This document shows, piece by piece, positions 1 through 7,333 of a stretch of 36,476 nucleotides of DNA. The position numbers and the translations under genes are program-made. The notes below the pieces were generated by a model, which was not told the origin of the DNA, did no database searches, and was given only the letters and a program-made list of their open reading frames with translations. Every line of letters begins with the position of its first letter. The stretch's first letter is position 1. Where the stretch lies: contig QJZR01000015.1 of assembly GCA_003246625.1 (NCBI GenBank), forward strand, positions 1 through 36,476, given 5' to 3'. This DNA comes from Alphaproteobacteria bacterium. GTDB taxonomy: Bacteria; Pseudomonadota; Alphaproteobacteria; Rhodospirillales; Rhodospirillaceae.

Positions 1-1471
1 TACCGATGAGGTTGTAGGTCATGCCGGACTTGAACATGTCGGGCACGCGGATCAGACCGGAACCGAACACGATCGCGTTCGGCGGGGTCGCCACCGGCAG
101 CGAGAAGGCCAGCGACGCACCCAGAGCCACCGGGATCGCCATGATCAGCGGCGAAACGCCGAGACCCTGGGCGATGGAGATGGCGAGCGGCACGAAGGTC
201 GCGGCCACCGCGGTGTTCGAGGTCATCTGGGTCAGCAGCATGGAAACCAGGGCGAGGACGGTGATCACGATGATCGAGCTCATGCCCGCCAGGGTCTTCA
301 TCTGTTCCGCCACGTAGGTGGTCACGCCGGCCTTGGCCAGAGCGCCGCCCAGCGCGAACCCGCCGCCGAACAGCAGGATGGCGTCCCACGGAATACCCTT
401 GGTGAACAAGGTGGTATCCAGGACCATCTTACCCTTCTTGAAATCGACGGGGATGATGAAGCACAGCAGAAGAGTGGTCATGCCGATCGTCGAATCGGTG
501 ATGAACTTCTTCAGCGGCACCATCTTTCCGGCGACTTCGACGGACGGCAGCAGGCCGACCAGCTGCGGACGCAGGATCCACGCCAGGGCGGTGCCGACGA
601 ACAGGATGGTGGTGATGGTTTCGCCGCGGCTCATCGAGCCCAGCTTTTCCAGCTCTTCGTCCACGATCGCACCGGCGTGGGACAGGTCCAGCGCCTTGAT
701 CGGGAAGAACATCGGCAGGGTCCACCAGGAGATCGCCAGCAGGGCGATACCGGCCGGAGCGCCAACCATGATGAAGTTGGCGAACGGAACCGGGGTGCCG
801 GTCATCTGGGTCACCTGGCCGGCCATCACCGCGTTGGGCGGGGTGCCGATCAGGGTGGCCATGCCGCCCATGGAGGCGGAGAAGGCGATGCCCAGCATCA
901 CGCAGATGCCGAAGTTGGTGGCGGCCGCCTTTTCAACCTCGCTCTTGTTTTCGCCTTCCTGAACCATCTTCACGATGGCCATGCCGATCGGCATCATCAG
1001 GGCGGCGCAAGCGGTGTTGGACATCCAGGCGGAGAGGAAGCCGGTGGCGACCATGAAACCGAGGATCAGCATCTTCGGGTTCGTGCCGCAAACCTTCAGC
1101 ACCAGCAGCGAAACGCGGCGGTGCAGGTTCCACAGTTCCATGGCGTAGGCCAGCGCGAAACCGCCGACGAACAGCCAAATCAGGTTGCCCGCGTAGTTCG
1201 GCGCCACCGTCTTAGCGGGAACGACGCCGAGCCAAGGGAACAGCACCAGCGGCACCAAGGCGGTGACCGCGATCGGCAGTGCCTCGAGCATCCACCAGGT
1301 GGCCATCAACAGGGTGACGCCGATCGCCTTCCAGGCGGTAACCGACAGCCCCTCCGGCGGGGTGGTAAACAAGGTGTAAAGCAGAAACGCGATACCCAGG
1401 AACAAACCAATGATTTCTTTCTTGCGATCGCCGGTCATGCCGGTACTCGCTTCGTTTGCAGAATTGCTCAT
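1..1471 (-). CDS. DASS/SLC13 family sodium:carboxylate (or sulfate) symporter, 3' end cut by window edge
   Basis: Inner-membrane secondary transporter of the divalent anion:sodium symporter family, which imports di- or tricarboxylates or sulfate with Na+. About 490 residues are visible and nearly all hydrophobic. Both re-entrant-hairpin SNT motifs are present (S151-N152-T153 and S418-N419-T420). Each is followed by a TPPN motif (residues 210-213 and 462-465). This duplicated SNT/TPPN pattern is the Na+/substrate-site signature of the family. The ATG at 1471 has a GGGGG stretch five bases upstream. An in-frame ATG 11 codons later is an alternative start. Only a few C-terminal residues should be missing, judged from the usual family length. 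The substrate cannot be read from sequence; dicarboxylate is the commonest for this subgroup. It is transcribed divergently from the HAD gene. Confidence 0.9.
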   Translation of the reverse strand, partial: MSNSANEASTGMTGDRKKEIIGLFLGIAFLLYTLFTTPPEGLSVTAWKAIGVTLLMATWWMLEALPIAVTALVPLVLFPWLGVVPAKTVAPNYAGNLIWLFVGGFALAYAMELWNLHRRVSLLVLKVCGTNPKMLILGFMVATGFLSAWMSNTACAALMMPIGMAIVKMVQEGENKSEVEKAAATNFGICVMLGIAFSASMGGMATLIGTPPNAVMAGQVTQMTGTPVPFANFIMVGAPAGIALLAISWWTLPMFFPIKALDLSHAGAIVDEELEKLGSMSRGETITTILFVGTALAWILRPQLVGLLPSVEVAGKMVPLKKFITDSTIGMTTLLLCFIIPVDFKKGKMVLDTTLFTKGIPWDAILLFGGGFALGGALAKAGVTTYVAEQMKTLAGMSSIIVITVLALVSMLLTQMTSNTAVAATFVPLAISIAQGLGVSPLIMAIPVALGASLAFSLPVATPPNAIVFGSGLIRVPDMFKSGMTYNLIG

Positions 1472-1514
1472 TCTGGCCCCCAGAAAAGATATTTTATAGG
1501 TCTTGAAAGCCCCA

Positions 1515-1560
1515 AGATCCGCACCGATGCTCAAACGACAGGGCGGTGCGAAAAGGATCT
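1515..1560 (-). promoter_or_regulatory. Long imperfect inverted repeat in the divergent intergenic region
   Basis: Arms AGATCC plus GCACCG (1515-1526) pair with CGGTGC plus GGATCT (1544-1560), interrupted by an AAAA bulge, around a 17-base loop. It lies 44-89 bp upstream of the transporter start and 61-106 bp upstream of the HAD start. It could be an operator dyad or a leader hairpin of the transporter mRNA. No clear -35/-10 pair could be assigned on either strand. Confidence 0.35.
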
Positions 1561-1620
1561 TTTCCCGGCCCAATGGATAGTGCAATTTGCCACACTTGTA
1601 AAGCTGATTGAGGCAAAATC

Positions 1621-2313
1621 GTGGCATGTGAACTGGTTGTCTTCGATGTGGACGGAACTCTGGTCGACAGCGCGGAAATTATAGTGCGTTGTATGAGAAA
1701 GGCTTTCTCAACGACAGGTCTGAAAGAGCCTTCGGAAGAGGCGATCCGTGGGATCATCGGGCTGTCCCTGCCCGAGGCCGTTGGCCGTATTTTGACCGAG
1801 GACATGTCACAACATCTGGGCGAAATTGTGGCGGAGTACAAGCGGATTTTCCTGTTCGACCGCCAGCGGGACCCCGCCCCGTTGTTCCCCGGCGCGCGCG
1901 AATGCCTGTCGCGTCTGTCGGCGGCGGGCTACCTGCTTGGGGTGGCCACCGGCAAGTCGCGCAAGGGGCTGGACGCCACCTTCGCGCAGCTTGGCCTGGC
2001 GTCTTGCTTCGTCGCGGTGGGTTGCGCCGACGACGGTCCGGGCAAGCCGCATCCCTTCATGCTGGAGAAGGTGATCGCCGAGGCGGGGGCGGATCCTGCC
2101 TCCACGGTGATGGTCGGCGACACCGCCTTCGACATCGAAATGGCGCGGGCGGCGGGGGTGCGCGCCGCCGGAGTCGCCTGGGGCAACCATGCGCCCGAGG
2201 TTCTGACCAACGCCGGGGCGGACGTCGTCGCCACCTCCTTCGCCGAGTTCGAGGGCTGGGTGCGAAGCGCGTTGCCGATTGCCGGTGACGTCACGATAAT
2301 GCCCACTATATAG
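1621..2313 (+). CDS. HAD-superfamily phosphatase, phosphoglycolate-phosphatase-like
   Basis: Cytosolic HAD subfamily IA hydrolase of 230 residues, the usual size for Gph-like phosphatases. Motif I DVDGT is at residues 9-13, with D9 the expected nucleophile and D11 the general acid. A GVATGKS segment provides the motif II Thr, GKPHP carries the motif III Lys, and VGDTAFD is motif IV with the Mg2+-binding Asp. Start is GTG at 1621, preceded by a weak TGAGG; no ATG fits the N-terminus. The substrate is not determined; family members act on phosphoglycolate, sugar phosphates or nucleotides. It is followed by an AsmA-like gene and then an ATP12-type gene. HAD and ATP12 genes are often close together in alphaproteobacteria. 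Confidence 0.85.
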   Translation: MACELVVFDVDGTLVDSAEIIVRCMRKAFSTTGLKEPSEEAIRGIIGLSLPEAVGRILTEDMSQHLGEIVAEYKRIFLFDRQRDPAPLFPGARECLSRLSAAGYLLGVATGKSRKGLDATFAQLGLASCFVAVGCADDGPGKPHPFMLEKVIAEAGADPASTVMVGDTAFDIEMARAAGVRAAGVAWGNHAPEVLTNAGADVVATSFAEFEGWVRSALPIAGDVTIMPTI

Positions 2314-2365
2314 CAGGATGAACGGGCCGCCGCGTGGCGGACGCATCCGCAGGGGAGATAGACTC

Positions 2366-4486
2366 ATGAGTATCCGCAGAATAGCCCAGATCGCGGTCGG
2401 CGTTCTGGCTGTGGCGATTGCCGCCGGTTACGGAGTTCTGGCGTCGATCGACGTCGATTCCTATCGTGGCCAGATCATCAAGGCGGCGGAGGACGCAACC
2501 GGCCGCAAGGTGACGATCGCCGGTCCGTTGAAGCTCAAGGTGTCGTTCTCTCCGGCGGTGGTGGTGGAAGGGGTGAAGCTGGCCAACGCCCCCTGGGCGA
2601 AGGCTCCCGACATGCTGTCGGTCGGCCGCGCCGAGGCGGAGATCGGGCTTCTCGCCGCGCTGACCGGCACCATCCAGGTCAACCGCCTGGTGTTGCGCGA
2701 CACCGCGGTCGACCTGGTCCGCCGCAAGGACGGCTCGGCCAACTGGGAATTCACCCCCGCCACGGCGCAACCGGCGGCATCCGGCCCGGCGATGACCGGT
2801 CCGGCGCCCAAGGCCGAGGAAAAATCCTCGGGCGGCATGCCCGCCGTCGCGGTGCGCGAGGTGGACGTGCGCAACCTGACCCTCTCCCTCGACGACGCGG
2901 TCAGCGGGCAGAAGCTGTCGGTCGCGGTCAACGCCTTGCAGGCGTCCGCCTCGTCGGCGTCCGACCCGCTGAAACTGGTTCTCGACATGGCCTATAACGG
3001 CCTGGCGATCGGCGCCAAGGGTTCGGTGGGGCCGATCGAGGCCCTGACCCAGAACCGTCCGGCGGTGGTCGACCTGGGGGTGACCCTGCCCGGCGTCACG
3101 GTATCCGCCAAGGGGCGGATCGGCCAGCCGCTGGCGGGCAAGGAAATCGACCTCAAGCTCGGCTTCGACGGCAAGTCCTACGACCAGATCGGCAAGGCCT
3201 TCGGCGCCGACCTGGCGGCGGTGCCGCCGCTCGCCTTCGACGGCACGGTGAAGAGCTTCGGCGCCAACGGCTATAAGCTGGAGGGCGCGGTGCTGCGCCT
3301 TGCCGGGCAAGAGGTCAAACTCTCCGTCTCCGCCGATCTGGCCGGGGCGAAGCCGAAGCTGAAGGCGGATGTCTCCGCCGACGTCCTCGACCTGCCGAAG
3401 CTGCTCGACGGCCTGGCGCCGAAGTCCTCGGCTTCGTCCGCCGCCCCCGCCGCCAAGCCCGCCGCCGCCCAGGCGAAGGGCGACGGGCGGGTGTTCCCCG
3501 CCGATCCCCTGCCGCTCGACGGTCTGTTCGCGGTGGAGGCCGAGGCCAAGGCGGCGTTCGGCAAGCTGACCCTGCCGGGCGGCGTGGTGCTTAATCAGGC
3601 GAAGGTTCTCGCCTCGCTCAAGGACGGCCTGTTGAACGTCGCGCCGGATACCGGCATCGGCGGCGGCACCTTCGGCGGCCGCGTGGTGCTGGACGCCCGG
3701 CCGAAGGGCGGCCCGGCGGCCCTCGACGTCGCGCTCTCCGGCAAGGACATTACCCTCGCTCAGGTGGCGGGCGACATGGGCCTGACCAAGGTGCTGTCCG
3801 GCGGTCCGACCGCGCTGTCGGTCGGCCTCAAGGGGCAGGGGCGTTCGGTGCGCGACCTGATGGCCGGGCTGAACGGCGACCTGCGGGTCGACACCGGCAA
3901 GGCGGAATTCGTCAACGCCGAACTGCGTAAGGCGATCGGCGACTGGGCGGTTTCGGGCCTGACGATGATCGACCCCGGTTTCGCCGCGCGGGAAAAGACG
4001 GTGCTGTCGTGCGCGGTGGTGCGGGTGCCGGTGAAGCAGGGCCTGGCCTCGCTGGGTAAGGGCGTGGCGGCGGAGACCGATGCCCTCAACCTGGTGGTCG
4101 GCGGTTCGGTCAACCTGCGCAGCGAGGCTCTCGACCTCGGCATCGATCCGATGCCGCAGGGGGCCGGTACCGGCATCGCCCAGGCGACCGCCGGGATGGT
4201 GCGGGTGGGCGGCACCCTGGGGGCGCCGTCGGTCGGCCTCGACGTGATCGGCACCGGCAAGGCGGCGTTGAAGGTCGGCGCGGCGGTGGCCACCGGCGGC
4301 CTGTCGCTGCTGGGCGACGCGCTGCTCAACGAGGCGACCAAGGACCCGCATCCCTGCCTGACCGCGAAGGGCGAGGCCCCGGCCAAGTCCTCCGGCACGA
4401 CGTCCGGTTCGTCTTCCGGCTCGACGAAGAAGTCTTCGTCCGAAAGCGGCCTCGGCGGCGCGATGAAGGGTCTGTTCGGTAAGTAA
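2366..4486 (+). CDS. AsmA family protein
   Basis: A 706-residue AsmA-like protein, a family tied to outer-membrane biogenesis and now viewed as bridge-like lipid transporters related to YhdP and TamB. An N-terminal membrane anchor (about residues 6-26) is followed by a large periplasmic region rich in alternating beta segments. The C-terminal part has the typical AsmA motif region of repeated G-x-G and LDLGIDPMP-like strands. A linker rich in Ala/Pro occurs near residue 370. The extreme C-terminus is a low-complexity Ser/Gly/Thr/Lys tail. The ATG at 2366 is chosen because AGGGGAG lies eight bases upstream; an earlier in-frame ATG at 2318 has no ribosome site. It is 13 bases from the downstream ATP12 gene, so probably co-transcribed. 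Confidence 0.85.
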   Translation: MSIRRIAQIAVGVLAVAIAAGYGVLASIDVDSYRGQIIKAAEDATGRKVTIAGPLKLKVSFSPAVVVEGVKLANAPWAKAPDMLSVGRAEAEIGLLAALTGTIQVNRLVLRDTAVDLVRRKDGSANWEFTPATAQPAASGPAMTGPAPKAEEKSSGGMPAVAVREVDVRNLTLSLDDAVSGQKLSVAVNALQASASSASDPLKLVLDMAYNGLAIGAKGSVGPIEALTQNRPAVVDLGVTLPGVTVSAKGRIGQPLAGKEIDLKLGFDGKSYDQIGKAFGADLAAVPPLAFDGTVKSFGANGYKLEGAVLRLAGQEVKLSVSADLAGAKPKLKADVSADVLDLPKLLDGLAPKSSASSAAPAAKPAAAQAKGDGRVFPADPLPLDGLFAVEAEAKAAFGKLTLPGGVVLNQAKVLASLKDGLLNVAPDTGIGGGTFGGRVVLDARPKGGPAALDVALSGKDITLAQVAGDMGLTKVLSGGPTALSVGLKGQGRSVRDLMAGLNGDLRVDTGKAEFVNAELRKAIGDWAVSGLTMIDPGFAAREKTVLSCAVVRVPVKQGLASLGKGVAAETDALNLVVGGSVNLRSEALDLGIDPMPQGAGTGIAQATAGMVRVGGTLGAPSVGLDVIGTGKAALKVGAAVATGGLSLLGDALLNEATKDPHPCLTAKGEAPAKSSGTTSGSSSGSTKKSSSESGLGGAMKGLFGK

Positions 4487-4499
4487 GCGTGAGAGAAAG

Positions 4500-5237
4500 A
4501 TGACGAAAGACAATATCCGGGCGGCCGCCGCGTTGCGGCCGCCCCGCCCGAAACGGTTCTACAAGCAGGTCGGGGTCGGCGAGTCCGCCGCGGGATACGC
4601 GGTGGAACTGGACGGCCGCGCGGTGAAGACGCCGAAACGCCGCCATCTGGCGCTGCCCAACCGGCCCTTGGCCGAGGCGGTGGCCGCCGAATGGGCGGCG
4701 CAGGACGGTGAAATCGACCCCGCGCGCATGCCGCTGACGCAACTGGCCAGCACCGCCATCGACGGCGTCGCCGACGCGGTGGAGGCGGCCCTGGACACCC
4801 TGGCGGATTACGCGCGGGCCGACCTTTTGTGCTATCGCGCCGAATATCCCCATTCCCTGGCGGCGGCGCAGGCGGAAACCTGGCAGCCGCTGCTCGACTG
4901 GGCGGAGGCCGCCTTCGGCGTGCGCCTGCGGGTGACCACCGGCGTGGTTTCGGTGGAGCAGCCCGAGCCCTCGGTGGCGGCGGTCCGCGCCGCCTTCGCC
5001 CGCTACGACGTCTGGCGGCTGACCGCGGCGCATACCCTGGCCGGGGCGTTCGGCTCGGTGGTGCTGGCCCTGGCGGTGCTGGAAGGGCGCCTGGCGGCGG
5101 CGGAGGCCTTTGCCGCGTCGCGCCTGGACGAGGCGCACCAGGCCAGCGTCTGGGGCGAGGACGGCGAGGCCCGCCAGCGCGCCGAGGCGATCGGCCGCGA
5201 GGTGAGCGCCGCCGCCGATTTCGCCGGTCTGGTTTGA
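4500..5237 (+). CDS. ATP12 family F1-ATPase assembly chaperone
   Basis: A 245-residue member of the ATP12 family. Mitochondrial Atp12 binds the F1 alpha subunit during ATP synthase assembly, and the alphaproteobacterial homologues are presumed to do the same in the cytosol. Family landmarks are the N-terminal KRFYKQV segment, followed by the VELDGRAVKTPKR strand pair, then MPLTQLASTAIDG. Further on are the DLLCYRAEYP segment and the helical C-terminal half with W-x-x-LL and the acidic DEAHQASVWGED stretch. Length is normal for the bacterial family. The ATG at 4500 follows a purine-rich GAGAGAAAG. It sits downstream of the AsmA gene and just upstream of acylphosphatase. Confidence 0.9.
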   Translation: MTKDNIRAAAALRPPRPKRFYKQVGVGESAAGYAVELDGRAVKTPKRRHLALPNRPLAEAVAAEWAAQDGEIDPARMPLTQLASTAIDGVADAVEAALDTLADYARADLLCYRAEYPHSLAAAQAETWQPLLDWAEAAFGVRLRVTTGVVSVEQPEPSVAAVRAAFARYDVWRLTAAHTLAGAFGSVVLALAVLEGRLAAAEAFAASRLDEAHQASVWGEDGEARQRAEAIGREVSAAADFAGLV

Positions 5238-5309
5238 AAACGCTTGGATGATGCCGGTTTTTCAGGCACATTCCCGGCGCGTCGGAGTTGGGCTCGAAGG
5301 GTGGTTCCG

Positions 5310-5603
5310 ATGGACGAGGGCAATCGGTTGCGCGTGCGCGTGACGATCGAGGGCAAGGTTCAGGGAGTCTGGTTCCGCGCCTGGACGCAGGAACAGGCGG
5401 ATCGGCGCGGCATCGCCGGCTGGGTGCGCAACCTGCGCGACGGCACGGTGGAGGCGCTGTTCGACGGCCCGCCGCCCGATGTCGAGGCGATGATCCGCGC
5501 CTGCTGGGACGGCCCGCCCGCGGCGCGGGTGCAGGCGGTGCGGGTCGAGCCGATGCCCGCCGAGCCGCCGGTGCCGGGGTTCGAGATCCTGCCCAGCCCT
5601 TAG
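5310..5603 (+). CDS. Acylphosphatase
   Basis: Small cytosolic enzyme (97 residues) that hydrolyses acyl phosphates such as acetyl phosphate or 1,3-bisphosphoglycerate. The family motif is complete: the phosphate-binding loop GKVQGVWFRAW with its catalytic Arg, and GWVRNLRDGTVE with the catalytic Asn. The end of the protein has the usual G-F-E-I-L strand. ATG at 5310 is selected because AAGGG lies about eight bases upstream and the protein then has standard length. An ATG 22 codons earlier would add an unrelated leader. Confidence 0.93.
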   Translation: MDEGNRLRVRVTIEGKVQGVWFRAWTQEQADRRGIAGWVRNLRDGTVEALFDGPPPDVEAMIRACWDGPPAARVQAVRVEPMPAEPPVPGFEILPSP

Positions 5604-5639
5604 CGGAAACGTGTCATTGATCGAAAGCCGATAAAGAAC

Positions 5640-6530
5640 ATGTCCAAGGTTACGCAAGTCCCGCAGGAAGAAATCGGGACCGACCGCTTCATCATGACGG
5701 TGCGCTGCGCCGACGGCATCGGCGTTATCGCCACCGTCGCCAAGGCGCTGGCCGACTGCAACGCCAACGTCACCGAATCCGCCACCTATTCCGATCCCTC
5801 CACCGGGCAGTTCTTCATGCGCTCGGAGTTCGAGATCCCCGCCGACCCGCACGCCAAGCGCGTCGTCGACGCGGCCCTGGAATTCTGCCGGGTGCGCCGC
5901 AACATGACGATCGAGGTCTTCCCCACCGCGCACCGCTGCCGCGTGCTGCTGATGGTGTCGAAAACCGACCACTGCCTGAACGACCTGCTCTATCGCCACC
6001 GCACCGGCGAACTCGCCATCGACATTCCGGCGGTGGTCTCCAACCACCCCGACCTGCGGCCGCTGGTGGAATGGCACGACATCCCCTTCATCCACATGCC
6101 GGTGACCCGCGACAGCCGCGACGTGCAGGAAGCCAAGCTGCTGGAACTGGTGCGCGAACAGGCGGTGGACGTGGTGGTGCTGGCCCGCTACATGCAAATC
6201 CTTTCCCCCGCCATGTGCCACGCGCTGCCGGGGCGGATCATCAATATCCACCATTCCTTCCTGCCCGGCTTCAAGGGCGCCAAGCCCTATCACCAGGCGC
6301 ACCGCCGTGGGGTGAAGATCGTCGGCGCCACCGCCCACTACGTCACCGACGACCTGGACGAGGGGCCGATTATCGAGCAGGAGGTCGAACGCGTCGACCA
6401 CACCTATACCCCCGAGAAACTGATCCGCATCGGCCGCGAACTGGAATGCAGCGCGCTGGCCCGCGCGGTGCGCTTCCACGTCGAACGCCGGGTCTTCCTC
6501 AACGACGGCCGCACCGTGGTGCTGAAGTAG
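5640..6530 (+). CDS. purU: Formyltetrahydrofolate deformylase
   Basis: PurU hydrolyses 10-formyl-tetrahydrofolate to tetrahydrofolate and formate, balancing the one-carbon pool. The protein has 296 residues. An N-terminal ACT-like regulatory domain (about residues 14-90) includes CADGIGVIATVAKAL. A C-terminal formyltransferase fold follows, with the catalytic set: N202 and H204 in NIHHSFLPGF, the GATAHYVT loop, and D240 in LDEGP. PurN-like enzymes share this triad, but the ACT domain separates PurU from them. The start at 5640 is an ATG behind a weak AAAG. It is the last gene of the plus-strand run, and a two-hairpin repeat follows within 20 bases. Confidence 0.96.
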   Translation: MSKVTQVPQEEIGTDRFIMTVRCADGIGVIATVAKALADCNANVTESATYSDPSTGQFFMRSEFEIPADPHAKRVVDAALEFCRVRRNMTIEVFPTAHRCRVLLMVSKTDHCLNDLLYRHRTGELAIDIPAVVSNHPDLRPLVEWHDIPFIHMPVTRDSRDVQEAKLLELVREQAVDVVVLARYMQILSPAMCHALPGRIINIHHSFLPGFKGAKPYHQAHRRGVKIVGATAHYVTDDLDEGPIIEQEVERVDHTYTPEKLIRIGRELECSALARAVRFHVERRVFLNDGRTVVLK

Positions 6531-6545
6531 GTTCGGGAAAAAAAG

Positions 6546-6596
6546 CCGGGCGCCGCCCGGACCCGGCAAGGGCCTTGGGCCCTTGCATCCGATGAA
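6546..6596 (+). repeat. Two-hairpin intergenic repeat (REP-like), possible purU terminator
   Basis: Two perfect stem-loops in tandem. The first is CCGGGC-GCC-GCCCGG (6546-6560). The second has 9-bp arms at 6566-6574 and 6578-6586 around a TTG loop. The same architecture occurs at 35584-35624 and, inverted, at 35698-35741. The outer pairs of the second stem differ between copies, yet pairing is kept. The 3' 20 bases (6577-6596) recur exactly at 12079-12098. It may double as a terminator for purU, though no T-tract follows. Confidence 0.8.
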
Positions 6597-6690
6597 TGGA
6601 CTTTCCAAGCCCGCAATGCGCCCTTCAAGCCGTTCGGCTGCCACGCGACCGTTCCCGAAGCCGGTCGTGGGCATGACGAACCCATGGAAA

Positions 6691-6960
6691 TTATGAAAGA
6701 CGTAGTGCTCGGTTGCTTTTGAGCGCCGAAGTGGGGATAGCGGACGCCAGGAGCGAGCAACCTTGCTGTCCGTTGACCTCGACAAAGCCGACGCTCATTG
6801 GCCCCTTGGTGATCGTCAAAAGCTTCCCTTCATTCATCGTAAGCTCAAGGGTTGCCCCCCTCCGCGAAACCGGCTCAATTCAAACTCGATAACCCCGACC
6901 TGTCGATTTCCGCGCAATGCCGCCAGCTCTTTTTCACGAGACGAGGGGTGCCCGGTTCAT
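6691..6960 (-). pseudogene. Short frameshifted protein relic
   Basis: Two overlapping minus-strand frames read as one protein-like sequence if frameshifts are allowed. An upstream piece contains KELAALRGNRQVGVIEFEL and ends shortly after a run of six C on the plus strand (6855-6860). A downstream piece starts at ATG 6837, runs MNEGKLLTITKGPMSVGFVE, and stops at 6691. Changing the homopolymer length by one base joins them as RGGATLEL-TMNEGKLL. A candidate start ATG at 6960 would need a second shift in the nearby A5 run. The family is not recognised. It could also be two unrelated chance frames. Confidence 0.35.
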
Positions 6961-7089
6961 TCCACGGGGATTCGTTCCCTGGGGTATGTATTGGGCCTTA
7001 ACCTGAGCTATGCCTTTTACGGCATCGGCAAGACGTCATGACGGTCGAAAACCTTCTTATTCACGGCAACCTGCCGGTCATTTCGCCAC

Positions 7090-7113
7090 GAGTAAACCTC
7101 GCCCGGTTTACTC
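7090..7113. promoter_or_regulatory. Perfect 9-bp inverted repeat (candidate operator or hairpin)
   Basis: GAGTAAACC (7090-7098), six bases TCGCCC, then GGTTTACTC (7105-7113). The symmetry is exact, and the site lies about 220 bp upstream of the LuxR-type regulator start. A T-rich tail is absent, so a protein-binding operator is at least as likely as a terminator. Confidence 0.45.
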
Positions 7114-7333
7114 CTCCCGTGACTTACGGCAGAGACAAGTCCATAACTGCATCAGGTAGGTGTTTGATCGTCTCGAACGGTTCCGGAGTATCGCTGTCCA
7201 TCACGGCAGAGCCGCAGACCCCTTCTCCGGCCCCCTGAACATCGCCGTGACGGAACTTTCGCCGCCAGCCTTCGCCGATAAGGCCGAGAGGTTTGTGTCT
7301 TCTTGAGTGGACGTGTCGTTGATAAGGCCTTTC

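Larger units (their letters stand above)
6597..7333. other. Gene-poor, AT-richer intergenic region
   Basis: About 740 bases between purU and the LuxR-type gene, with base composition visibly less GC-rich than the flanking housekeeping genes. It contains a frameshifted relic on the minus strand (6691-6960) and a perfect 9-bp dyad (7090-7113). The open frames at 6763-7041 and 7038-7238 have no ribosome site or recognisable protein character and were not called. Confidence 0.6.

Noticed and set aside
2306-4513. 735-codon open frame antisense to the AsmA gene
   Set aside because: His/Arg/Gly-rich translation without domains; a by-product of high-GC codon bias in the real gene on the other strand.
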